Origin: Verrucomicrobiota bacterium
GTDB lineage: Bacteria > Verrucomicrobiota > Verrucomicrobiia > Chthoniobacterales > UBA10450
Direction of reading: 5' to 3'
Length of the DNA: 7,533 nucleotides
NCBI GenBank assembly: GCA_003217965.1
Contig: QHNB01000114.1
Location: 1 to 7,533 of the forward strand
The notes beneath the pieces were generated by a model. It ran no database searches. It was given only the letters and a program-made list of their open reading frames with translations, and was not told the DNA's origin. Every line of letters begins with the position of its first letter. Position 1 is the stretch's first letter. Positions 1-5,935 of this stretch are shown piece by piece. The position numbers were made by a program, and so were the translations under genes.

Positions 1-2883
1 TTCCCCGCCTTCATCACCAGCCTCGGGTCCGAGATCGATGATCCAATCGGCTGATTTCATCACTTCCAGATTGTGCTCGATAACGACAAGCGAATGCCCT
101 GCGTCGACCAGACGCTGGAAAAGTTGGAGCAGAACCGCAACGTCGTCGAAATGGAGGCCCGTTGTCGGCTCATCGAAAATGAACAGATTGCCGCCAACGG
201 CAGAATCGGAGACCGGCGCGATTTCGCCGCCATTGCCGGGCCGCGCTGCGCGCCTCTCTACCAGATGACTGACAAGCTTCAGGCGCTGGGATTCGCCACC
301 GCTTAGCGTATTCAGCGGTTGACCCAATCGCAGATAACCGAGTCCGACTTCCTCCAAAATTTCGAGCGGATCCGAGAGCGATTTCTTTTCTCCAATCTGC
401 GCGAACCACGCCGCCGCTTCTGTCACGGTAAGGTCGAGAACATCGTGAATCGATTTGCCCTGCAGTTTAATTTTGAGCACATGTGGCTGGAAACGGCGTC
501 CCTCGCACTCTGCGCAGCGGACATAGAGATCGCTTAAAAATTGCATCTCGATTTTTTCAAAGCCGGTGCCGCAGCATCGTTCACAGCGACCGCTCCCAGA
601 ATTAAAAGAGAACGCGCCAGCAGTGAGACCCTGCGACATCGCCTCTGGTAAGGAGGCAAACAGCTCGCGGATGCGATCGTAAAGCCCCAGATAGATGATC
701 GGCGTCGAACGCGGCGTGCGCGCCAGCGGGGACTGATCGACCATGACGAGCTCAGCAAAGCGATGCCCACCAGTGACCGATTTGCAGGCGCCTGGGTCCT
801 GCTCGCTCGGCTGTCCCTTGGTCCGTAACAGATTTCGATAAAGCACGTCACGGATCAGCGTCGATTTTCCAGAGCCGGAGACGCCGGTCACACAGGTGAA
901 GACGTGGAGCGGAATTTCGACGTCGATGTTTTTGAGATTGTTCTGATGTGCGCCGCTGATCCTGATTGTGTGAGAAAACTCTCGGCGCGATTTGGGCAGT
1001 GGAATCGATTTGCGGGCGCTGAGGTAATCGCGCGTGAGTGATTTGGCAGATTGGACTTGCTCGCCGTCGTTCGTGGCATCTCCGTCGCGAAGTCGCTCTA
1101 TCGTCCGGCAAGATTTTGGCCGGGACCGGCTGGAAGCCCGTGCTCCCAAGAATTTCGGGAGCGGCCCAGAGAAAACTAGCTCTCCACCGCGTTCACCACG
1201 ACCGGGCCCGAGATCGATGATGTTGTCCGACGCACGAATGATTTGTTCTTCGTGCTCGACCACGAGTAGCGTGTTGCCTTTGTCACGCAAATTGTGCATG
1301 ACGCGGACGAGCCGGCCAATATCGCGGGGATGCAAGCCGACGCTTGGCTCATCCATGACAAACAACGTGTTGACCAATGATGCGCCTAAACAGGTGGTGA
1401 GGTTCACACGCTGCCCTTCACCACCACTGAGGGTGCGAGTGGAGCGATCAAGCGTGAGATAACCAAGGCCGACTTGGCAGAGGTAATCCAGGCGGGCGCA
1501 GATTTCGTTGCGCAACATCCTGGCAGTCGAATCATTCGCTGGAACAGCAACGCTTCGAAGAATATCGCACGCGTCGGAAACGGAACGCGCAGCGAACGCC
1601 GGAAGAGTTAACTGTAGCGGCGATCTCCGATCGCCGTTTTCATTGCTCGCAACGTCAGGGACCGCCGCGACGAGGCGATAGTTCAGAGCGTCGGGTTGAT
1701 AACGACCGCCATGGCAACTCGGACATGTCGTGTATGCACGGTAACGGCTCAGAAGCACGCGAACGTGCATTTTGTAGGTGTTGCTTTCGAGCCATCGGAA
1801 AAAGCCGCGTACCCCGTACCAGCGATCGTTTTCGTAATCGTCGTCGGTGTACTCGCCGGCGCGCCGCTCGCCGTTGATGACGAACTCCTGATCGCGCCTC
1901 GGTAGATCTTCGAAAGGTGTGTGGATATCGATCTCCTCGCGGGCGCAAGCACGAAGCAAATCTTTCTGCGATTCGCCGAACTCTTGTCCGCGGAAAACAC
2001 GGACGACCCCTTGCTCGATGGAAAGGGAACGATCGGGAATCGCTTTGTTCAGATCAATCGCGATCGTGCGGCCGAAACCGCGGCACTCCGGACATGCGCC
2101 GAGTGGATTATTAAAACTAAAGAGCCCCGGAGTCGGCGGCCGAATATCGAGGTCGCAGTGCGGGCAATGCCAGCCAGTGGAGAACGGAATCTCGGAATTT
2201 GTAGTGGCGGCCGTGTCGGCCACAGATTTTGAAATCGCAGGCGACATGTTTGCCAGTCGGACGGAGTCGTCCTGTGGCGAGCCTGGCCCTGCAGTCCTCG
2301 GAATGACATTGATTTTTCCTCTGCCGAAACGCAGCGCCGTTTCGATAGCTTCGATTAGTCGAGCGCGATTTTGTTCGTTTATTGTGATTCGGTCCTGAAC
2401 CACTTGAACTCGAGCGCCGAGTCGCTCGATGTTCTGCTTGCGGTCCACTCGAACGATTTCACCGTTCAGCCAGATACGGAGATAGCCTTGCTGCTGGAGA
2501 AAATCGAAAAAATCACCCGGTTTGGTCTTTGGCGGAACGGAAACCCAGAAAGTGATGAGAACAGTCTTGTCACCCGCAGGCTCTAGGTAGGGGCGATTGA
2601 CCTCAATCGCCCGCGGGCGGTTCGGTGAACCGCCCCTACCTGCCAAACCACCGGAAAGCCGCGCGATGATTTGATCTGCGATTGATTTTGCTGTTTCCGG
2701 TCGAACTCCGCGGCCGCAACTCGGGCAGAAGGCATGCGCGATCCGTGGCCAGAGCAATTTCAAATAATCGTTGATCTCGGTCATGGTCCCGACGGTCGAG
2801 CGCGATGATTTCACCGGGTTCGATTGCTCGATTGCAATGGCCGGTGGGATGCCACGGATGTCGGCGACGCGCGGTTTGTCCAT
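1..2883 (-). CDS. uvrA: Excinuclease ABC subunit A (UvrA), main body; 3' end beyond window edge, 5' part frame-disrupted
   Basis: This is the damage-recognition ATPase of nucleotide excision repair, which loads UvrB at lesions. The frame is open from an ATG at 2883 to position 1, with no stop. Counting from that ATG (961 residues visible): a DKPRV...IPPAIAIEQ block at the start; CPSC at about 53-56; a first zinc module HCPHC/CPEC (240, 243, 264, 267); CPSC at 387-390; ABC signature LSGGEGQR near 485; Walker B LFVMDEP near 507; second Walker A GVSGSGKST (667-675, Lys673); second zinc module CERC/CAEC (767, 770, 790, 793); second signature LSGGESQR near 860; Walker B IFDEP near 902; H-loop His937. 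Two ABC modules are therefore present, but the first Walker A is missing. The ATG at 2883 is only the first Met after a frame break: codons upstream (ARQFLDR) are still UvrA-like, and the true start lies in 2889-3113. Several linkers are unusually long and contain palindromic DNA. Only the short C-terminal end should lie beyond the window. It follows pckG on the same strand. Confidence 0.95.
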   Translation of the reverse strand, partial: MDKPRVADIRGIPPAIAIEQSNPVKSSRSTVGTMTEINDYLKLLWPRIAHAFCPSCGRGVRPETAKSIADQIIARLSGGLAGRGGSPNRPRAIEVNRPYLEPAGDKTVLITFWVSVPPKTKPGDFFDFLQQQGYLRIWLNGEIVRVDRKQNIERLGARVQVVQDRITINEQNRARLIEAIETALRFGRGKINVIPRTAGPGSPQDDSVRLANMSPAISKSVADTAATTNSEIPFSTGWHCPHCDLDIRPPTPGLFSFNNPLGACPECRGFGRTIAIDLNKAIPDRSLSIEQGVVRVFRGQEFGESQKDLLRACAREEIDIHTPFEDLPRRDQEFVINGERRAGEYTDDDYENDRWYGVRGFFRWLESNTYKMHVRVLLSRYRAYTTCPSCHGGRYQPDALNYRLVAAVPDVASNENGDRRSPLQLTLPAFAARSVSDACDILRSVAVPANDSTARMLRNEICARLDYLCQVGLGYLTLDRSTRTLSGGEGQRVNLTTCLGASLVNTLFVMDEPSVGLHPRDIGRLVRVMHNLRDKGNTLLVVEHEEQIIRASDNIIDLGPGRGERGGELVFSGPLPKFLGARASSRSRPKSCRTIERLRDGDATNDGEQVQSAKSLTRDYLSARKSIPLPKSRREFSHTIRISGAHQNNLKNIDVEIPLHVFTCVTGVSGSGKSTLIRDVLYRNLLRTKGQPSEQDPGACKSVTGGHRFAELVMVDQSPLARTPRSTPIIYLGLYDRIRELFASLPEAMSQGLTAGAFSFNSGSGRCERCCGTGFEKIEMQFLSDLYVRCAECEGRRFQPHVLKIKLQGKSIHDVLDLTVTEAAAWFAQIGEKKSLSDPLEILEEVGLGYLRLGQPLNTLSGGESQRLKLVSHLVERRAARPGNGGEIAPVSDSAVGGNLFIFDEPTTGLHFDDVAVLLQLFQRLVDAGHSLVVIEHNLEVMKSADWIIDLGPEAGDEGGE
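1111..1162. repeat. GC-rich imperfect palindromic segment inside an expanded UvrA linker
   Basis: The segment holds adjoining small inverted repeats: GCCGG-GA-CCGGC (1119-1130), a GGCT/AGCC pair overlapping its right arm (1128-1138), and GCTCCC/GGGAGC (1142-1147 with 1157-1162). On the minus strand it encodes part of a basic, low-complexity stretch between LVFSGPLPKFL and AKSLTRDYLSARKSIPLP. From memory of this UvrA subtype those two blocks are normally nearly adjacent, so roughly 30 residues are extra. The frame stays open throughout. The whole insert probably extends from about 1150 down to about 1045; its edges cannot be fixed from one copy. Confidence 0.45.
1614..1638. repeat. Small palindromic repeat (GTAGCGGCGATC type) within uvrA
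   Basis: A perfect 8-bp stem CGGCGATC / GATCGCCG (1618-1625 and 1629-1636) closes a 3-nt loop, preceded by GTAG. The GTAG plus GGCGAT...ATCGCC layout matches the left half of the larger element at 2585-2641, so the two look like one family. On the minus strand it is read in frame as NGDRRSPLQ, within a stretch of about 20 residues (VAAVPDVASNENGDRRSPLQ) lying between the conserved YRL and LTLPAF blocks. Confidence 0.6.
2201..2305. repeat. Probable composite repeat insertion within uvrA, with an imperfect GTAG-type hairpin
   Basis: The segment starts with GTAGTGGC and a hairpin GGCCG-TGT-CGGCC (2209-2221), with competing GTGGC/GCCAC pairing (2204-2208 with 2219-2223). The following DNA up to about 2305, ending near a CATTCCGAGG-like motif on the minus strand, codes for a serine/alanine-rich stretch of no recognisable fold (IPRTAGPG...TNSEIPF, about 40 residues). 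That stretch separates the conserved ALRFGRGKINV and STGWHCPHCD blocks of UvrA, where I expect only about 10 residues. The frame remains open. The GTAG start links it to the elements at 1614 and 2587; its outer boundary is inferred. Confidence 0.45.
2585..2641. repeat. 57-bp double-hairpin palindromic element inserted in frame in uvrA
   Basis: The ends are perfect 11-bp inverted repeats, AGGTAGGGGCG (2585-2595) and CGCCCCTACCT (2631-2641). Inside are two alternative perfect hairpins: GGGCGATTGA-CC-TCAATCGCCC (2591-2612, 10-bp stem) and GGGCGGTTC-GGT-GAACCGCCC (2615-2635, 9-bp stem), joined by GC. The sequence can therefore fold as one long near-palindrome or as two side-by-side hairpins. On the minus strand it is translated without a stop as about 19 residues (GRGGSPNRPRAIEVNRPYL) between the UvrA blocks ADQIIARL and GDKTVLITFWV, which are normally close together. 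Its length of 57 is a multiple of three, so the frame is kept. It carries no transposase, so it resembles a REP- or RPE-like passenger element. Confidence 0.8.
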
Positions 2884-2888
2884 GCGGT

Positions 2889-3113
2889 CTAGGAATTGGC
2901 GCGCTTGCCGAGCGCCAGATCGAGATCGATGCCTTTAAGATTGTTCTGGCACGCCCCGCGAATCTCGACACAACCGCGTTCCCCAGCCCGTGCGACGGGT
3001 GTCTTTTCTACAGCCTTCGAACCCACCGGAAAGTATCCGAGCGCGGCGCACGGTTGGCAAATTTCCTCCACAAAACTTGCATCGTCCCGAACGAAGAAAG
3101 GGATCTCACACAA
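2889..3113 (-). pseudogene. uvrA: N-terminal fragment of UvrA, cut off from the main frame by a deletion of about 106 bp
   Basis: This short frame ends VEIRGACQNNLKGIDLDLAL-GK, the usual start of a UvrA ATPase module, and then hits a stop (RANS*) where the P-loop should follow. The downstream frame resumes as ARQFLDRMDKP, which in intact UvrA comes about 35 residues later. The segment that should hold the first Walker A (TG.SGSGKS) and the GQRRYVE stretch is absent, and the reading frame changes at about 2904/2905. By homology the loss is near 106 bp (3n+1). The start is uncertain: the farthest start is TTG at 3113, inside the intergenic repeat; GTG at 3071 or GTG at 3026 are alternatives, and the last gives a normal-looking N-terminus about 20 residues before the VEIRGA block. 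No ATG is available in frame and no convincing ribosome binding site decides it. It could be a true pseudogene or an assembly error. Confidence 0.8.
2985..3001. repeat. Short perfect hairpin near the 5' end of uvrA
   Basis: CCCGT-GCG-ACGGG (2987-2999) forms a 5-bp stem with a 3-nt loop. It lies in the poorly conserved N-terminal leader (TPVARAGE on the minus strand) just before the first conserved UvrA block VEIRGA. It is GC-rich and stem-loop shaped like the other palindromes in this gene, but it is short enough to have arisen by chance. Confidence 0.3.
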
Positions 3114-3170
3114 GGCCGGCGTGATAATCCCTCGCCCCGAAAAAGCATTCGGGGCTCGGGATGACCCGAG
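3082..3170. repeat. Multi-hairpin intergenic repeat between pckG and uvrA; possible weak pckG terminator
   Basis: Three stem-loops are packed together. AGGGAT.TCAC pairs with GTGA..ATCCCT (3099-3109 with 3121-3132, small internal loop). GCCCCGAA pairs with TTCGGGGC (3134-3141 with 3148-3155, 8 bp, 6-nt loop). CTCGGG pairs with CCCGAG (3155-3160 with 3165-3170, 4-nt loop). The outer parts, ATCGTCCCGA at 3081-3090 and TCGGGATGA at 3156-3164, are also near-inverted copies, so the segment looks like one dispersed repeat bounded by TCATCCCGA-type ends. The last hairpin begins 7 nt after the pckG stop on the minus strand and could slow or stop transcription, but no T-run follows any stem. The farthest uvrA start codon (TTG 3113) falls inside this repeat. 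Confidence 0.6.
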
Positions 3171-3176
3171 GCAACG

Positions 3177-4982
3177 CTACGAGAGCCGTTCGGCCAGTTT
3201 TTTGCGCTGGTTCTGCAATTCGTCGGGTACTACGCCGCCCAGGGAATCGAAGAACTTCCCGTGACCGGCCAGCTCGTCGCGCCACTCATCCGGGTTTACT
3301 GAAAGCAAGGTCTCCATCTGTTTAGCGGAAACCCCAGGGAGTTCGTTCAGGTCCAAATCTCGCGCGCGCGGGACGTGGCCGATGGCGGACTCGGAGGCAC
3401 CAGCACCTTTCTCACAACGATCGATGATCCACTTTAACACCCGCATGTTTTCGCCGAAACCGGGCCAAAGAAATTGTCCCTCAGGGGACTTCCGGAACCA
3501 ATTCACATGAAAGATCAATGGTGGATTTGTGAGACGGTTTCCCATTTCCAACCAGTGCCGAAAATAATCGCCGATGTTGTAACCGCAGAATGGAAGCATC
3601 GCCATCGGATCACGCCGAACTCGTCCGACTGCGCCCGTAGCGGCGGCGGTGGTCTCCGACGCCATGGTGGCGCCAATGTAGACGCCGTGCTCCCAATCGA
3701 ACGCCTGGAAGACGAGCGGCATGGTGTCGCTGCGCCGGCCGCCGAAAATGATCGCACTGATCGGAACGCCAGCTCCGTCCTCCACATGTGGGTCCAGGAC
3801 TGGATTATTGCGCATCGGCGTGGCGAAACGGCTGTTTGGATGGGCCGCTTTTTCTTTCGATGCCGGCGTCCAGTCATTCCCCTGCCAATCGATCGCATGC
3901 GCGGGGGGCGCTCCGTCTTTTCCCTCCCACCAGGCATCGCCATCATCAGTGAGCGCGACGTTGGTGTAAATCGTGTCATGCTCAATCGAGCGCATCGCAT
4001 TCGGGTTTGATTTATAACTCGTGCCGGGCACGACCCCAAAATAACCGTTCTCCGGATTCACTGCCCATAAACGGCCATCGCGGATCTGCATCCAGGCGAT
4101 GTCGTCACCAACGGTTGTCACTTTCCAGCCGGCGAAATGGCTCGGAGGAATGAGCATGGCGAAGTTGGTTTTGCCGCAGGCGCTCGGAAAGGCGGCTGCG
4201 ACATAATGTTTCTTACCCTGTGGCGATTCGATGCCAAGAATCAGCATGTGTTCGGCCATCCACCCCTGTTTGCGGGCGAGATAAGAGCCAATGCGAAGCG
4301 CGAGACATTTTTTGCTCAGCAGCACGTTGCCACCGTAACCGGAGCCAACGGAAATGATGGCATTGTCCTGAGGGAAATGTGCAATGAATCTTCGTTCCGG
4401 GCTGACATCGAGGAGCGAATGCACGCCCCGATTCCATTCCGCCCGGGTGCTCTCGCCGAGCCTTTCCAACGCGACCTTACCCATGCGCGTCATGATGCGC
4501 ATGCTGAGAACGACGTAGATCGAGTCGGTTAATTCGAAACCAACCTTGGTCAGGGGCGAATCGGCCGGCCCCATGATATAAGGCACCACAAACATGGTGC
4601 GGCCGTGCATCCCCCCTTTGAGTAAGCGATGCAACTTCTGATACATCTCGGCCGGCTCCGTCCAGTTGTTCGTCGGCCCCGCTTCTTCTTTTGTCGGCGT
4701 GCAAATGAAAGTGAACTGCTCGACTCGCGCGACATCATTCGCATTGGACCGATGCAAGTACGAACGCGGAAGTTTTCGTTCGTTCAGCTTGATCAGGACG
4801 TTGAGCTGGCCCGCTTCCCCAAGAAGAAAATCGTTTTCCTGTTCGGAACCGTCACACCAAAAAATGTTTTCCGGCTGAGTCAACTGCGCCACTGATTGCA
4901 CCCAATCGAGCACGGCCTTGTTGCTGGGTCGTCGATCACCGATCCCGGGCGGTGGGGCAATGGCGGGCGCAAGTTTTTCCAT
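3177..4982 (-). CDS. pckG: Phosphoenolpyruvate carboxykinase (GTP)
   Basis: This cytosolic enzyme converts oxaloacetate and GTP to phosphoenolpyruvate, GDP and CO2, the first committed step of gluconeogenesis from C4 acids. The 601-residue length is normal for the GTP family and unlike the ATP family (about 530). Landmarks: SGYGGN (214-219); KK at 224-225 and His245 in AEHM, which match the Mn-binding Lys and His; P-loop FPSACGKTN (265-273, Lys271); GDD at 292-294 for Mg/Mn binding; NSRF (383-386), the substrate-binding Arg region; GGRRSDT (414-420); and WPGFGEN (506-512), the guanine-binding segment. All are intact, so it should be active. The ATG at 4982 gives the expected N-terminus; no strong Shine-Dalgarno is seen before it. 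The gene is divergent from the rhomboid-like gene with a gap of about 110 bp, and uvrA lies downstream on the same strand beyond a hairpin-rich repeat. No regulatory site is visible. Confidence 0.97.
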   Translation of the reverse strand: MEKLAPAIAPPPGIGDRRPSNKAVLDWVQSVAQLTQPENIFWCDGSEQENDFLLGEAGQLNVLIKLNERKLPRSYLHRSNANDVARVEQFTFICTPTKEEAGPTNNWTEPAEMYQKLHRLLKGGMHGRTMFVVPYIMGPADSPLTKVGFELTDSIYVVLSMRIMTRMGKVALERLGESTRAEWNRGVHSLLDVSPERRFIAHFPQDNAIISVGSGYGGNVLLSKKCLALRIGSYLARKQGWMAEHMLILGIESPQGKKHYVAAAFPSACGKTNFAMLIPPSHFAGWKVTTVGDDIAWMQIRDGRLWAVNPENGYFGVVPGTSYKSNPNAMRSIEHDTIYTNVALTDDGDAWWEGKDGAPPAHAIDWQGNDWTPASKEKAAHPNSRFATPMRNNPVLDPHVEDGAGVPISAIIFGGRRSDTMPLVFQAFDWEHGVYIGATMASETTAAATGAVGRVRRDPMAMLPFCGYNIGDYFRHWLEMGNRLTNPPLIFHVNWFRKSPEGQFLWPGFGENMRVLKWIIDRCEKGAGASESAIGHVPRARDLDLNELPGVSAKQMETLLSVNPDEWRDELAGHGKFFDSLGGVVPDELQNQRKKLAERLS

Positions 4983-5092
4983 GGACGAGGCTTGGGAAAT
5001 GTTCGTCGCTTCGCTGGCTTCTCCAAGAATTTTTTCGAAGACGAGCGCCGACGAATTCTTGCATCCGGCGAATCGTGGCCGTTTATTGCCCC
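4983..5092. other. Divergent intergenic region between pckG and the rhomboid-like gene
   Basis: About 110 bp must hold the signals for both divergent genes. I find no strong promoter, operator palindrome or riboswitch-like fold. The best sigma70-like pair on the plus strand is TTGCAT (5059-5064) and TTTATT (5082-5087) with a 17-nt spacer. It is a poor match, and its start point would fall on the ATG at 5093, giving an essentially leaderless message. No Shine-Dalgarno-like purine run sits directly before either start codon. Confidence 0.3.
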
Positions 5093-5935
5093 ATGTTCGG
5101 GGTGACCACGTCAGACGACTACAAGCCGGTCACCTGGATGGGGCGTTTTCCAGTCGACGTGACAACCATCCTTGTCGGTCTGCACGTCCTGATGGCGATC
5201 TTCACCGCGTTACTTGTTGCTTCGAGCGCTGGAGCAGTGCTGGATTATCTGCACTTCGATAGCGCGCGCGTATTAGGCACCGGGCAGGTCTGGCGGCTGG
5301 GAACCTACGCATTTGTCCATTCCCCGTCGATGCTGCTTTGGTTCGCGATCGAGATGTACATGCTTTTTGTCTTCGGCCGAGAGGTCGAAAAATTTATCGG
5401 GCAACGGCCCTACATCATGCTCTATCTGGTGCTGTTGTTTGCTCCTTCTATGATGCTGACGCTCTGGGGCCTTTCGCAGCGGACTGGACTGGCCGGGTCG
5501 CCCGCGCTGCATTTTGGCATTTTTGTCGCTTTCGCCACAATTTATCCGTCAGCGGAATTGCTGCTTCGAATCACGGCAAAATGGATGGCGCTGATTCTGG
5601 CTGCGATTTATACGCTGCAATTGCTCGCTTTCCATGCCTGGAGCGACCTGGCCGTGGTCTGGATCAGCATCGCTACCGCGTTCTTTTTCATTCGCCTGCG
5701 AGGTGTTGGACCCGAATTGGTCTGGTGGGAAAATGTGAAAGGTCGCCTGCAGTCCAAGCCCAAATTGAAGATTGTCCCAAAAGAGCCAGGCGCGCGGCGG
5801 GAAGAAGGTGACGTCTACGAATCAATCGATCCAATTCTGGACAAGATTGCGCAGTCCGGCATCGGCAGTCTCACGCCGACTGAACGCCGGATGCTCGACC
5901 GGGCACGCAATCGTCTTTTGAAAGAATCAAAGTGA
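5093..5935 (+). CDS. Rhomboid-family membrane protein, possibly catalytically inactive
   Basis: A 280-residue inner-membrane protein. About six hydrophobic segments are seen, near residues 24-45, 80-95, 107-127, 137-152, 164-181 and 185-202, the usual rhomboid core. VWRLGTYAFVH (67-76) followed by FGREVEKFIGQRPYIMLYL is the typical rhomboid loop and TM2-TM3 entry. The tail (DPILDKIAQSGIGSLTPTERRMLDRA, 247-271) resembles the short C-terminal domain (I believe DUF6576) found on rhomboids of Bacteroidota and Verrucomicrobiota. The catalytic signature is degraded: GxSG reads AGSPA with Ser136; the Asn after the TM2 His is not seen; the TM6 histidine motif is replaced by FHAWSDLA (His181). It may be a pseudoprotease or a divergent enzyme. 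The ATG at 5093 was chosen because residues encoded from an upstream ATG at 4952 are not membrane-like and would overlap the pckG start; GTG 5102 is an alternative. There is no clear Shine-Dalgarno. The stop overlaps the opposing ptsN-like gene by 9 bp. Confidence 0.8.
   Translation: MFGVTTSDDYKPVTWMGRFPVDVTTILVGLHVLMAIFTALLVASSAGAVLDYLHFDSARVLGTGQVWRLGTYAFVHSPSMLLWFAIEMYMLFVFGREVEKFIGQRPYIMLYLVLLFAPSMMLTLWGLSQRTGLAGSPALHFGIFVAFATIYPSAELLLRITAKWMALILAAIYTLQLLAFHAWSDLAVVWISIATAFFFIRLRGVGPELVWWENVKGRLQSKPKLKIVPKEPGARREEGDVYESIDPILDKIAQSGIGSLTPTERRMLDRARNRLLKESK

Noticed and set aside
190..243. Possible further palindromic insertion in the UvrA stretch ERRAARPGNGGEIAPVSDSAVGG
   Set aside because: The linker before the last Walker B does look long, but only 4-5 bp stems can be drawn; this is not distinguishable from chance in GC-rich DNA.
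1034..2586. Many plus-strand open frames across 1-3113 (for example 1034-1462, 1919-2398, 2371-2586)
   Set aside because: They are antisense shadows of the uvrA frame; none shows a recognisable motif, and the minus frame has continuous UvrA homology.
3134..3170. Classical Rho-independent terminator for pckG
   Set aside because: Good stems are present but no T-run follows on the minus strand, so I list it as a repeat with only possible terminator activity.
5059..5087. Sigma70-like promoter TTGCAT-17-TTTATT for the rhomboid-like gene
   Set aside because: Only 3 of 6 and 4 of 6 consensus matches in a short region; mentioned under the intergenic entry but not called as a promoter.
4952..5092. 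Upstream ATG at 4952 as the start of the rhomboid-like protein
   Set aside because: The extra 47 residues are Arg/Cys-rich without family similarity and would overlap the pckG start by 31 bp; ATG 5093 fits better.
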